Source: an uncultured Paracoccaceae bacterium (GTDB taxonomy: Bacteria > Pseudomonadota > Alphaproteobacteria > Rhodobacterales > Rhodobacteraceae). From it: a DNA stretch of 64,000 bases. Made by a program: the position numbers and the translations under genes. This document shows positions 15,895 to 23,699 of this stretch, piece by piece (position 1 is the stretch's first letter; the number at the start of each line of letters is the position of its first letter). The stretch lies in NCBI GenBank assembly GCA_947488175.1, contig CANKYO010000006.1, forward strand, positions 124,001-188,000, read 5' to 3'. Below the pieces are notes generated by a model. It was not told the origin of the DNA and ran no database searches. It saw only the letters and a program-made list of their open reading frames with translations.

Positions 15895-17034
15895 CTAATC
15901 CTCGAAAAGCTCGTAAAGCGTGGAATGCAGCAACTGCTGATGCGCGCCGAACCGGACGACGATGCTGTTCTGGTCAGGCAGGATATAAAGGACCTGCCCG
16001 CCATGCCCCAGGAAGTACGCAAACGGCCCCTGCGTTCGCGCTTCTGCACGGTCCAGCACATCATGCCGCACATGCAAACCATAGACACCTTGTGCCCTTT
16101 CGGTGGTAGGAAGCGGCGGCATTATGAATTCCTGCCACATCGCAGATGGCAAAAAAGGTTGATCCGCAGTCCCATTATCCATCAAAAAGCGGCCAACACG
16201 CATCCAGTCCAGCGGACGGGCGTAGAGGCAGCAATAGGCTGATACCCCGCTGCCATCCGGATATTGCCGCCAATGCGCACCGGCGGCACCCGCTGGCTTC
16301 CAGATCATCTCGGACAGCAGCTGTTCCAATGGTCGATCATAGACCCGTTCCAGCAACCGACCAAGAATGGCGGTGTTCGCGCTTTGATAGCTGAAGTGTC
16401 CACGCCGCCCCTCATCGACCTGAAGCTGCGCCAGGCTGTCATCAACACCATAGGCGTGGATACGGGCAAGTGGCCCAAAAGGCGAAAATCCAGCGTCTTC
16501 GACCGGCTTGTCCCAGTCACCCTCGGGCGCCAGGCCACTGGTCATCAGCAGGGCTTCTTTCACGGTAATGTCGGGCGCATCGGGCCCCAGAATGGTGCGT
16601 ACAGGCGTATCAAGGTTGGCGATCTTTCCGTCCGCGACCCCACGCAGAACCAGCGCACCCACGAGCCCCTTGACCAGTGAATAGGAGTTGAGGCGCGTTT
16701 CGCGATCGAGTCCAGCGCCATAGGCCTCGACCGTCAGTCGGCCTGCATTTTCCACTAGCAGGGCGCGCCCGTCACTTTGCGCAAAACGTATTTGCGCGGC
16801 ATGGGGTGGTGCCATACCGGCAGGTGGCTGGGTGGGGTCACTGACCCCTGCAACAAGAGCGTGACGACCGGGTGCAGGCCACACCGGCTGCGGAAATCCT
16901 TCTGGAACCAATACGAAGAATTGCGGCGCCAGCACCCAGATCAGCGCCACCACGACCAGTAGAGCCGCGATTGACCGGCGCAGCCACCGCCTAAACCGCA
17001 ACAAAACCGCCAGTCGTCGGATCGTAACCCTCAA
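15895..17034 (-). CDS. Serine hydrolase, beta-lactamase/class C family
   Basis: A 379-residue protein with an N-terminal membrane anchor (about residues 18-40) and a periplasmic serine-hydrolase domain. The catalytic SxxK is in NSYSLVKGL, the YxN element in FSYQSANTAILG, and the third motif is HGG in FLGHGGQVLY. These place it with the 6-aminohexanoate-dimer hydrolase and esterase-type beta-lactamase relatives; the substrate is unknown. It starts with TTG and overlaps the end of the carbonic anhydrase gene by 44 bases, so the two are probably co-transcribed. Confidence 0.87.
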   Translation of the reverse strand: MRVTIRRLAVLLRFRRWLRRSIAALLVVVALIWVLAPQFFVLVPEGFPQPVWPAPGRHALVAGVSDPTQPPAGMAPPHAAQIRFAQSDGRALLVENAGRLTVEAYGAGLDRETRLNSYSLVKGLVGALVLRGVADGKIANLDTPVRTILGPDAPDITVKEALLMTSGLAPEGDWDKPVEDAGFSPFGPLARIHAYGVDDSLAQLQVDEGRRGHFSYQSANTAILGRLLERVYDRPLEQLLSEMIWKPAGAAGAHWRQYPDGSGVSAYCCLYARPLDWMRVGRFLMDNGTADQPFLPSAMWQEFIMPPLPTTERAQGVYGLHVRHDVLDRAEARTQGPFAYFLGHGGQVLYILPDQNSIVVRFGAHQQLLHSTLYELFED

Positions 17035-17638
17035 GCCCGCCTTCGCCGATCTCGTTCCAGAGCCCGTGCAGCGTCAGCATGTCATTCTCGACAGCCTCTT
17101 TCACGAAAGGGAATGTCATCAGGTTGCCCAACGATATGACGACCGATGCTTTTTCCAGTGCCCGTTTGCGGGTCTCGTCATCGCCGTCGGGCAAGCCGTC
17201 AAAGCCGGGACGCAGGATTTCCATCCAGCGCCCGACGAAGCTGGTGGGTTCTTCAAGCGCCGGGGCATTTCCCGAACACATGTCATAGCAGCCCTCGACC
17301 CCGCCACAGCCAGAATGGCCCAGCACGATCAGATGACTGATCTTGAGCGCGTTGATCGCGTATTCGACGGCGGCAGAGGTGCCGTGATGATGCCCGTCCG
17401 GATTATAGGGCGGCACCAGATTGGCGATGTTTCGGTGGATAAAGAACTCGCCCTGATCGGCCCCAAAGATCGAGGTGACATGCACCCGGCTGTCGCAACA
17501 GGAAATCACCATGGCTCTCGGATGCTGGCCGTCCTCGGCCAAATGGCGATAGAAGCTCTTGTTTTCGGCGTAGGTCGTGGCCTTCCAACCCTTGTACCGG
17601 GTCACAAGATAGGCGGGCAGCGGACGCGCGTGTTTCAT
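16991..17638 (-). CDS. Beta-class carbonic anhydrase
   Basis: A 215-residue cytosolic enzyme interconverting CO2 and bicarbonate. The zinc ligands are visible: Cys47 and Asp49 in CCDSR (residues 47-51) and His108/Cys111 in GHSGCGG. Length and motifs fit the bacterial beta class. It is the first gene of a leftward group that continues with the serine hydrolase and, after a gap, sbtA and sbtB. Together with SbtA it would set the cytosolic bicarbonate pool. The gene is divergent from the unknown gene at 17751. Confidence 0.95.
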   Translation of the reverse strand: MKHARPLPAYLVTRYKGWKATTYAENKSFYRHLAEDGQHPRAMVISCCDSRVHVTSIFGADQGEFFIHRNIANLVPPYNPDGHHHGTSAAVEYAINALKISHLIVLGHSGCGGVEGCYDMCSGNAPALEEPTSFVGRWMEILRPGFDGLPDGDDETRKRALEKASVVISLGNLMTFPFVKEAVENDMLTLHGLWNEIGEGGLEGYDPTTGGFVAV

Positions 17639-17750
17639 ATTCTTTGTCCTCGCGATGTTGCCCGTAGATACGTTGCATTTTCATGGATTTCGAGAGATTT
17701 TTCTTTTGGCTCTCAACCTTCTGGGAACCTTGATGACCTAAATCGGTCGC

Positions 17751-18167
17751 ATGACAAATATTACACATCTCCAGCCCTACGCGGCCGAACCCGATCAAGG
17801 CATTATCGTTCTGCGGTGCCCGGATCAGATGCATTTCGATCCCGCGCCATTGAACCGGCTTTATGCGGAAAAGGCGGCATATGAGGCAGAGGAGGTTGTG
17901 TGCCGCGTGCTGGAAGATATCGCCATGCGGCTTGATGCTCTGCAAAATGCGCTGGCGGACAGCGATTTTGGCAAGATGGTGAAACCGGCCAATCGTGTCT
18001 CCCTGATTGCCGACCAGATTGGCCTGACAGAGGTGTCAATTGCCGCCAGTCACGTCTCGACCTGTCTGAAACAACGCGACGGTGTCGCGCTGGAGGCGAC
18101 GATGGCCCGTCTGGAACGCAGCTTTGACGTGGCCGTTTCAGAGGTGTGGAACTTCCGCGAGATGTAG
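17751..18167 (+). CDS. Conserved hypothetical protein
   Basis: A 138-residue soluble protein, predominantly helical after residue 35 (LNRLYAEKAAYEAEEVVCRV, LEDIAMRLDALQNAL, LTEVSIAASHVSTCLKQRD). The pattern resembles a four-helix or HPt-like fold, but I see no phosphorylatable histidine motif that would settle it. It stands alone between the divergent carbonic anhydrase and the aminopeptidase gene. Function unknown. Confidence 0.7.
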   Translation: MTNITHLQPYAAEPDQGIIVLRCPDQMHFDPAPLNRLYAEKAAYEAEEVVCRVLEDIAMRLDALQNALADSDFGKMVKPANRVSLIADQIGLTEVSIAASHVSTCLKQRDGVALEATMARLERSFDVAVSEVWNFREM

Positions 18168-18229
18168 GGCCTTGCAGGCGGGGGCAAGGCAGGTAGTCTG
18201 TCGGCAAAGCACACTTGACAGGATCGCTG

Positions 18230-19609
18230 ATGCCCTTCGCCTTTGCCGACACATCCAACGACGCAATTCCCCTGCATGTGATCGGATCCGATGATCTGGA
18301 TCAGCAACTGGCAGGCCTGCCGCCTTTGGCCAGCGCCTGGGCCAAGGCGCAGGAATTCAAGGGCACATTGGGTCAGGTCCTTTGCGTGCCAGATCAGAGG
18401 GGCCAGGTTGAATTGGCGCTGGTGGGATATGGCAAGGTGGAAAAGCGTGCGCGCGGCCGCTTCCACATGGCAACTGCGGCAACCAAACTGCCCAAAGGCG
18501 CCTACAGGATTGCAAGCGGTCTGGATCTACCTGATCTGGAAGAGGCGGCATTGGCCTGGCTTCTGGCGGGCTACAGCTTTGACACCTATCGCAAACCCAA
18601 AGGAGAGATTGCCAAACTCGTCGCGCCGGATGGCATTGATGCCACACGGCTTGAAATCATCGCGGCGGGTGAGGCATTGACCCGCGACCTGATCAACACG
18701 CCCGCCTCTGACATGGGGCCGGACGAGCTTGAATACGCGGCCAGCGCGCTGGCCGCGGATCACGGTGCGACACTCAATGTCATTACGGGCGATGATCTGA
18801 TCTCGTCCAACTTTCCGATGATCCACACGGTCGGGCGCGCATCCGTCCGCGCACCACGTCTGCTGGATATGCGCTGGGGCGATGCAGGCCCGCAGCTGAC
18901 ACTGGTCGGCAAGGGTGTCTGTTTCGACACCGGCGGTCTGAATATCAAGCCGGGCAGCTCAATGGGGTTGATGAAAAAGGATATGGGCGGGGCAGCCACG
19001 GTGCTGGGCCTCGCCCATATGATCATGGGGCTGGGGCTGAAGCTGCGACTCCGCGTCCTGATCCCGGCGGTTGAAAACAGCATCGACGGCAATGCCTTCC
19101 GCCCGCAGGATATCCTCACATCGCGCAAGGGTCTGACGGTCGAGATCAACAATACCGACGCCGAAGGACGGCTGGTGCTGGCGGATGCTTTGACCCTGTC
19201 AGACGAGGATGATCCGGATCTGGTGATTTCCATGGCCACCCTGACCGGGGCGGCGCGCGTGGCGGTTGGGCCGGACCTATCGCCATTCTACACCGACAGC
19301 AACATTCATGCCGATGCGATCATGCAGGCGGGGCGTGCTGTGGCAGATCCGGTCTGGCGGATGCCGTTCCACGAACCCTATGAGAAAATGATCGAACCGG
19401 GGATTGCCGATCTGGACAATGCGCCTTCCGGCGGGTTTGCCGGGTCCATCACGGCAGCCCTTTTCCTGCGTCGCTTTGTCGAAAGCCCCTATATGCATTT
19501 CGACATCTACGGCTGGCAGCCAAGTGCCGCCCCGGCCCGGCCCAAGGGTGGTGTCGGCATGGGCGCCCGCGCCGTACTGGAAGCCCTGCCAAAGCTGTTG
19601 GACCTGTGA
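18230..19609 (+). CDS. Leucyl aminopeptidase, M17 family
   Basis: Cytosolic two-metal aminopeptidase removing N-terminal residues from peptides. The 459-residue protein has the typical M17 C-terminal domain: GKGVCFDTGGLNIKP (metal-binding lysine and aspartate), MKKDMGGAATVLG, and the signature NTDAEGRL with its metal-binding residues. The N-terminal domain is divergent. I chose the ATG at 18230; a TTG 15 bases upstream is in frame. The next gene starts within its stop codon (GTGA), giving a coupled pair with an NlpC/P60 peptidase, a pairing that suggests peptide or cell-wall recycling. Confidence 0.93.
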   Translation: MPFAFADTSNDAIPLHVIGSDDLDQQLAGLPPLASAWAKAQEFKGTLGQVLCVPDQRGQVELALVGYGKVEKRARGRFHMATAATKLPKGAYRIASGLDLPDLEEAALAWLLAGYSFDTYRKPKGEIAKLVAPDGIDATRLEIIAAGEALTRDLINTPASDMGPDELEYAASALAADHGATLNVITGDDLISSNFPMIHTVGRASVRAPRLLDMRWGDAGPQLTLVGKGVCFDTGGLNIKPGSSMGLMKKDMGGAATVLGLAHMIMGLGLKLRLRVLIPAVENSIDGNAFRPQDILTSRKGLTVEINNTDAEGRLVLADALTLSDEDDPDLVISMATLTGAARVAVGPDLSPFYTDSNIHADAIMQAGRAVADPVWRMPFHEPYEKMIEPGIADLDNAPSGGFAGSITAALFLRRFVESPYMHFDIYGWQPSAAPARPKGGVGMGARAVLEALPKLLDL

Positions 19610-20421
19610 CCGACCGCCGCCTGACACCGGCCAACGCCCGCGTGGCGGCGATGCATCTGGCGGGGCAGGTGACGACAGAGAAGTTCGTTGAGGGCTGGCC
19701 GATGATGCTGGCCCGTCCGGTCACGGATCTCTGCGCCAGCCCGGGCGGGCCGCGCGATCGGCAGTTGCTGATCGGGGCGATTGTGACCGTGTTCGAGGAA
19801 CATGAAGGCTGGTCATTCGTGAAGGGGGCGGATGGCTACGTGGGCTACCTGCCCTCTGACCGCCTGATCCAGCCCGCTCAGGCGACACATATGGTGTCCA
19901 CCTTTGCGACCCACGCTTACGAAGCCGAAGATTTCAAATCACCCGCGCTGGTCGCACTACCCTTTGGGGCGAGGCTGACCGTGGCGGATGAACGCCGCAA
20001 ATTCTTTGAAACCAACCTAGGCTTTGTGCCCAAAAGCCATCTGCGCCCGCTCGATAAACCTTTCACGGATCCAGCCACCATCGCGCAGCTGCATTTCGGT
20101 GTGCCGTATCTCTGGGGCGGCAATTCCACCCGAGGCGTCGATTGTTCCGGTTTGATCAGTGCCAGCCTGAGCGCATGCGGCCTACCCTGCCCTGCCGATA
20201 GCGACATGCAGCGCGATGGGCTGGGCCATGATCTGACCGAACCGCTACGGCGCGGCGACCTGATTTTCTGGAAAGGTCATGTGGGCATGATGGTGGATAC
20301 CGAGACACTGATCCACGCCAATGCGCATCACATGGCCACGCGATACGAACCCATCAACCAGGCCATCCTGCGGATCGAAGCGCAGGGCGATGGACCTGTG
20401 ATAGCGCGCAAGCGGCTTTAG
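19606..20421 (+). CDS. NlpC/P60 family cysteine peptidase with SH3-like domains
   Basis: A 271-residue protein starting at GTG overlapping the aminopeptidase stop. The N-terminal half has two SH3-like segments (RPVTDLCASPGG onward and LPFGARLTVADERR onward); the C-terminal half is an NlpC/P60 domain with the catalytic cysteine in RGVDCSGLISASL, the histidine in WKGHVGMMVD, and the polar third residue likely the His in LIHANAHHM. Such enzymes cut peptide stems of peptidoglycan or recycled murein peptides. No signal peptide is evident, so cytoplasmic recycling of D,L-peptides with the aminopeptidase is plausible. Confidence 0.92.
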   Translation: MTDRRLTPANARVAAMHLAGQVTTEKFVEGWPMMLARPVTDLCASPGGPRDRQLLIGAIVTVFEEHEGWSFVKGADGYVGYLPSDRLIQPAQATHMVSTFATHAYEAEDFKSPALVALPFGARLTVADERRKFFETNLGFVPKSHLRPLDKPFTDPATIAQLHFGVPYLWGGNSTRGVDCSGLISASLSACGLPCPADSDMQRDGLGHDLTEPLRRGDLIFWKGHVGMMVDTETLIHANAHHMATRYEPINQAILRIEAQGDGPVIARKRL

Positions 20422-20897
20422 TGCAGGATACTGGGGCGCTGCGATAGATCGGTCGTGGCGATCTGGGGGCGCAATTCTATCTGGTGCAATGCTAAACCCA
20501 CCTGAGCCGCGACGCTGGTGATCACCGGGGCCACATCTGCGCGCACAAGCAGGGTGGCGATCAGCATGGCATCGTCACGCTCGCCTGTCGCGGCGGTCAT
20601 CACAAAATTGGCGAAACACGCCTCGTCCGCACCGACGCAACAACAACCGACAGCATGACGCATCAGGGGCCGCCGCCCATGCCGGGCGCAGAGGTTGAAC
20701 AGCATCTCGAACGCCCCTAGTGCGGACCGGCCCTGCTGCGGGCCAAGCGCCTGCGACAGATCGCTCCACACAGCAGTCTGACCGTCAGATCCATCGCACC
20801 AAAGGCGCATGTACAAGATCAGACTGGCCTCAATCGGGCTCAGGTCGGTCATATGGCCAACACTCCTGCCGCCCGTGGGCGCTGATACCGGGTTCAT
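20418..20897 (-). CDS. Conserved hypothetical protein downstream of hemP
   Basis: A 159-residue soluble protein. The start ATG at 20897 overlaps the hemP stop (ATGA), which argues for translational coupling; an internal ATG at 20852 is an alternative. It is helical and contains a CCCVGADEACF block with clustered cysteines (HAVGCCCVGADE), which could bind a metal. I recognise no family. Its position as third gene of the hemP operon suggests a role in haem or iron physiology. It converges on the NlpC/P60 gene with a 4-base overlap. Confidence 0.72.
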   Translation of the reverse strand: MNPVSAPTGGRSVGHMTDLSPIEASLILYMRLWCDGSDGQTAVWSDLSQALGPQQGRSALGAFEMLFNLCARHGRRPLMRHAVGCCCVGADEACFANFVMTAATGERDDAMLIATLLVRADVAPVITSVAAQVGLALHQIELRPQIATTDLSQRPSILH

Positions 20898-21061
20898 TTC
20901 GTCAGGATCAGCTTGCCGGCGCGGGTGATGCGCAACGTATAGACCTGTTCGCCCAGCACGATATGGGCCAGATCGCCACCTTCTGTCAGCACCTTGGCAT
21001 CATAGACGGGCATGTTTGGGTTGGGCTGATCGGTTTGAGCAGGCATGGTGTGGATCGACAT
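20894..21061 (-). CDS. hemP: Hemin uptake protein HemP
   Basis: A 55-residue protein ending in the HemP hallmark YTLRITRAGKLILTK, preceded by VLTEGGDLAHIVLGEQV. HemP proteins are small cytosolic factors that sit upstream of haem-uptake genes and are needed for expression or function of haem transport. A GGAGG ribosome binding site lies just upstream. The start overlaps the stop of a 49-codon gene as TAATG, and the stop overlaps the next gene as ATGA. No haem receptor or hmuTUV gene is present in the window. Confidence 0.9.
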   Translation of the reverse strand: MSIHTMPAQTDQPNPNMPVYDAKVLTEGGDLAHIVLGEQVYTLRITRAGKLILTK

Positions 21062-21210
21062 TACAGATCCTCCGACATGCGCGGCTGCCGTTCAAAGAGC
21101 CAGGCAAGATCGACATCTTGTGGGGCGTCCAGCATGTCCATCAATTGCGCAAGATCGGGTTCTACCGGCTGGCGGTTGTCATCGTCATTTGGGGTTGTGT
21201 CCGGTTGCAT
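21061..21210 (-). CDS. 49-residue acidic protein, first gene of the hemP operon
   Basis: Reads MQPDTTPNDDDNRQPVEPDL, then AQLMDMLDAPQDVDLAWLFE and RQPRMSEDL, strongly acidic. It has an AAAGGACACCAAGG ribosome-binding region and its TAA stop shares a base with the hemP ATG. The tight coupling supports a real gene, not a chance frame. No family recognised. It could be a leader whose translation sets HemP level, or a small regulator. A plausible promoter and dyad lie 74-120 bases upstream of its start. Confidence 0.7.
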   Translation of the reverse strand: MQPDTTPNDDDNRQPVEPDLAQLMDMLDAPQDVDLAWLFERQPRMSEDL

Positions 21211-21283
21211 CGCCTTGGTGTCCTTTCATGGGTCATGATCGGGCTTCCCACGGCGTGCGCGCAGGTGGCTGGATACACCGTTC

Positions 21284-21330
21284 AGCATGCGCAAAACGGG
21301 CGCATATGTCAATCCGAGTTTTTTAGTCAG
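21284..21330 (-). promoter_or_regulatory. Promoter and candidate iron-responsive operator of the hemP operon
   Basis: On the minus strand, TTGACA (21312-21307) and CATGCT (21289-21284) are separated by 17 bases, a good sigma70-type spacing. Just upstream of the -35, at 21314-21330, CTGACTAAAAAACTCGG has dyad symmetry (CxGAxT...AxTCxG on the plus strand). The sequence resembles the iron-responsive boxes reported in Rhodobacterales (Iron-Rhodo or IscR/RirA type), which would fit a hemin-uptake operon. The assignment to a particular regulator is unverified. Confidence 0.5.
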
Positions 21331-21349
21331 GTATAGATTTTTGCTAGGT

Positions 21350-21685
21350 CTATTCGACCGCCCGGATCAACTTGCGCTCCAACACACGCAGGACCTGACG
21401 CAGGTCATTGCCCCGTTTGAGGACCTGCCCATCCATGCCAATCACCGCATATTGCCCTTGCTTCAGGCGCAGTTTGGGCCGTTTTTCGATGCGATAAAGA
21501 GGGTTCTCGGCGGTCCGGCGAAACACCGAAAAGATCGCGACGTCGCGCAGGCTGGATATGCCGTAGTCACGCCATTCGCCCGCCGCCACCATCCGCCCGT
21601 AAAGCCCGAGAATCACCCCAAGCTCCGTGCGGTGAAATGCAACCTGTGGCGGGGCCTGAAAAGGCGGCTGGGGTTGAATGTTCAT
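21350..21685 (-). CDS. DUF2794 domain protein
   Basis: A 111-residue protein with the DUF2794 core: FHRTELGVILGLYGRMVAAG, EWRDYGI, AIFSVFRRTAENPLYRIEKR and LKQGQYAVIGMDG. The whole family length is present. The function of the family is not established; it is widespread in alphaproteobacteria as a short basic protein. It ends 140 bases before the hemP-operon start and is read in the same direction, so read-through into that operon is possible. A foldable repeat element lies upstream. Confidence 0.88.
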   Translation of the reverse strand: MNIQPQPPFQAPPQVAFHRTELGVILGLYGRMVAAGEWRDYGISSLRDVAIFSVFRRTAENPLYRIEKRPKLRLKQGQYAVIGMDGQVLKRGNDLRQVLRVLERKLIRAVE

Positions 21686-21820
21686 ACCCCAGCGTCACCG
21701 CAAATCCTTGGAAAATCAAGCACGCAGAACCACCTGCCTTTGTTATGCCGCAAAATCACCTTTCCTCTGCCTCTGCTGTTACGCACTGGGAACACAAGTG
21801 AACGCAATGTTAAGGGCATA

Positions 21821-21895
21821 GCGAAATGCTACTCCGGTGTTGCGGTCAATAGCCCCCACCCAGTTCGTGACACCGGAGACTTTCGCTTGACCCCC
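21821..21895 (+). ncRNA. C-rich foldable element, copy B
   Basis: Within a 261-base gap. Two nested stems: AGCGAAA (21820-21826) with TTTCGCT (21881-21887), and CTCCGGTGT (21832-21840) with ACACCGGAG (21870-21878), 9 of 9 paired. The 29-base loop carries AGCCCCCACC. The same ordered blocks occur at 11089-11159. A stem-loop exposing a C-rich stretch suits an RNA that pairs with Shine-Dalgarno sequences, but it could equally be a DNA repeat, and no promoter or terminator is obvious on either strand. Confidence 0.4.
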
Positions 21896-21946
21896 ATCAG
21901 ACAATATCACCATTCGCCAAGCCGGTATTTGTGACTGCAAGATTTG

Positions 21947-22231
21947 TCAGCCGCAGGAGATATCGGTGATCCGGTTATCGATGCCAATGCCGAAATTGAT
22001 CCGTTCGGGTTGGAAATCCATCGTCACCATATCGCCGGGTCGGACCACACGGACCATGCCAAGGATCAGCACCTTTTCCAGCGCGGTTGCATCCTGACCG
22101 ATCAGATCGCCGTAGCGGGCGGCGTTGCAAGTATCCTCGATCGTGGGTGGCAATGGCGGGGTCGGCGTCTCTCCACCCGTACAGGCGGACAAGGTCGCGA
22201 TCAGCCCAATAGGTCCGACACGACGCAGCAT
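21947..22231 (-). CDS. I78-family peptidase inhibitor lipoprotein (copy 2)
   Basis: A 94-residue precursor with a lipoprotein signal (lipobox LSAC near residue 17) and a short proline-rich linker (TPPLPPTIED), followed by an I78-type inhibitor domain: CNAARYGDLIGQDATALEKV then PERINFGIGIDNRITDISCG. Inhibitors of this family block subtilisin- and elastase-like proteases through a wedge loop. The start ATG overlaps the stop of the upstream copy as TGATG. It should be anchored to the periplasmic face of a membrane, guarding against exogenous or own proteases such as the RTX enzyme at 43960. Confidence 0.85.
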   Translation of the reverse strand: MLRRVGPIGLIATLSACTGGETPTPPLPPTIEDTCNAARYGDLIGQDATALEKVLILGMVRVVRPGDMVTMDFQPERINFGIGIDNRITDISCG

Positions 22232-22473
22232 CACCCGCAGCCAAAGCTCAGGATGTTGCGGTTGGCGTCCAGGAACACAATGGTCTGCCGTCCCGTGGGC
22301 TGACCGGTCCAGACCTCACCATTTTCGATGATGACAAAATCGGCGTCAGTGCGTTGCGCCAGCACCGATGCATTCTGCCCGACCAGATCGTCAAAGGCAG
22401 AAAGGTTACAACTGCCGCCGACCGTGGCATCGCCACAGGCCGCAAGCAGCAGGATAAAGGCCAGTTTCTTCAT
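22231..22473 (-). CDS. I78-family peptidase inhibitor lipoprotein (copy 1)
   Basis: An 80-residue precursor; the ATG at 22473 starts a compact lipoprotein signal (MKKLAFILLLAAC, lipobox LAAC). The mature domain has the I78 pattern CNLSAFDDLVGQNASVL and RQTIVFLDANRNILSFGCG. The paralogue directly downstream is fused to a longer linker. Longer upstream frames were rejected because the lipobox would then lie too far from the start. The gene is divergent from the formaldehyde dehydrogenase gene with a 113-base gap. Confidence 0.87.
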   Translation of the reverse strand: MKKLAFILLLAACGDATVGGSCNLSAFDDLVGQNASVLAQRTDADFVIIENGEVWTGQPTGRQTIVFLDANRNILSFGCG

Positions 22474-22586
22474 GCAGACATCATCTGCCCAATGCGCGTG
22501 CCTTGGCAAGGGCCAAGTCATTGAATGGTTGAAATCGACTGCCTGTTGGCTGATGGTTTTCAGGCAATGATAAGGGAGACGGTATA

Positions 22587-23699
22587 ATGCGGACACGCGC
22601 GGCAGTGGCCATGGAGGCGGGCAAGCCTCTGGAAGTGATGGAGGTGAACCTTGAAGGGCCGAAAGCCGGAGAGGTTTTGGTGGAAATCAAGGCAACGGGT
22701 ATCTGCCATACCGATGAATTCACCTTGTCCGGGGCCGACCCCGAAGGCATGTTTCCCGCCATTCTGGGCCATGAAGGCGCCGGTGTCGTGGTCGAGGTCG
22801 GCGAGGGCGTGACCAGCCTGAAGCCGGGCGATCACGTGATCCCGCTTTACACGCCTGAATGTCGCGAATGCGAATACTGCCTGAACCCGAAAACCAACCT
22901 GTGCCAGAAGATCCGCAGCACCCAGGGTGCCGGGGTGATGCCGGACGGAACCAGCCGTTTCAGCATGCTCGATGGTACGCCGATCCTGCATTACATGGGC
23001 TGTTCGACATTTTCCAACCACACCGTTCTGCCCGAGATTGCGCTGGCCAAGGTCCGGGAAGATGCCCCCTTTGACAAGATCTGCTATATCGGTTGCGGCG
23101 TCACCACCGGCATCGGCGCCGTGATCAACACTGCCAAGGTCGAGATTGGCAGCCGCGCCATCGTGTTCGGTCTGGGCGGCATCGGGCTGAATGTCATTCA
23201 GGGTCTGCGGCTGGCAGGGGCCGACCAGATTGTTGGCGTCGACCTGAACCCCGGCAAGGTCGAGATGGCCAAACGGTTCGGCATGACTGATTTCGTGAAC
23301 CCCAAGGATGTGACCGGTGATATGGTCGCCCATCTGGTCGAACTGACTGGCGGCGGGGCCGACTACACCTTTGATGCCACAGGCAATGTCGGCGTCATGC
23401 GCACCGCATTGGAGGCCGCACATAAAGGCTGGGGCGAAAGCATAATCATTGGCGTTGCACCTGCTGGGGCCGAGATTTCGACCCGCCCATTCCAACTGGT
23501 CACCGGGCGCAGCTGGCGCGGCACTGCCTTTGGTGGTGCTCGGGGCCGGACGGATGTGCCCAAGATCGTGGACTGGTACATGCAGGGCAAGATCGAGATC
23601 GACCCGATGATCACGCACAAGCTTTCGCTGGACGATATCAACAAAGGGTTCGACCTGATGCATGAAGGCAAATCGATCCGGGCGGTGGTGGAGTTTTGA
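22587..23699 (+). CDS. S-(hydroxymethyl)glutathione dehydrogenase (class III ADH)
   Basis: A 370-residue zinc alcohol dehydrogenase that oxidises the glutathione adduct of formaldehyde to S-formylglutathione with NAD. The catalytic zinc site is seen in [12 protein letters not shown] and GHEGAGVV; the structural zinc site is [15 protein letters not shown]; the nucleotide fold is [13 protein letters not shown]. The start ATG is preceded by AAGGGAGACGG. It is the first gene of a coupled trio with a serine hydrolase and a NYN protein. Formaldehyde detoxification links it to gshA (1678) and to the formate-dehydrogenase maturation factor FdhD (31745). Confidence 0.96.
   Translation: MRTRAAVAMEAGKPLEVMEVNLEGPKAGEVLVEIKATGICHTDEFTLSGADPEGMFPAILGHEGAGVVVEVGEGVTSLKPGDHVIPLYTPECRECEYCLNPKTNLCQKIRSTQGAGVMPDGTSRFSMLDGTPILHYMGCSTFSNHTVLPEIALAKVREDAPFDKICYIGCGVTTGIGAVINTAKVEIGSRAIVFGLGGIGLNVIQGLRLAGADQIVGVDLNPGKVEMAKRFGMTDFVNPKDVTGDMVAHLVELTGGGADYTFDATGNVGVMRTALEAAHKGWGESIIIGVAPAGAEISTRPFQLVTGRSWRGTAFGGARGRTDVPKIVDWYMQGKIEIDPMITHKLSLDDINKGFDLMHEGKSIRAVVEF

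Noticed and set aside
21821-21895. 6S RNA or a known riboswitch
   Set aside because: The sequence does not show the long bulged duplex of 6S RNA or any riboswitch core I know; the 6S RNA gene neighbourhood is absent.
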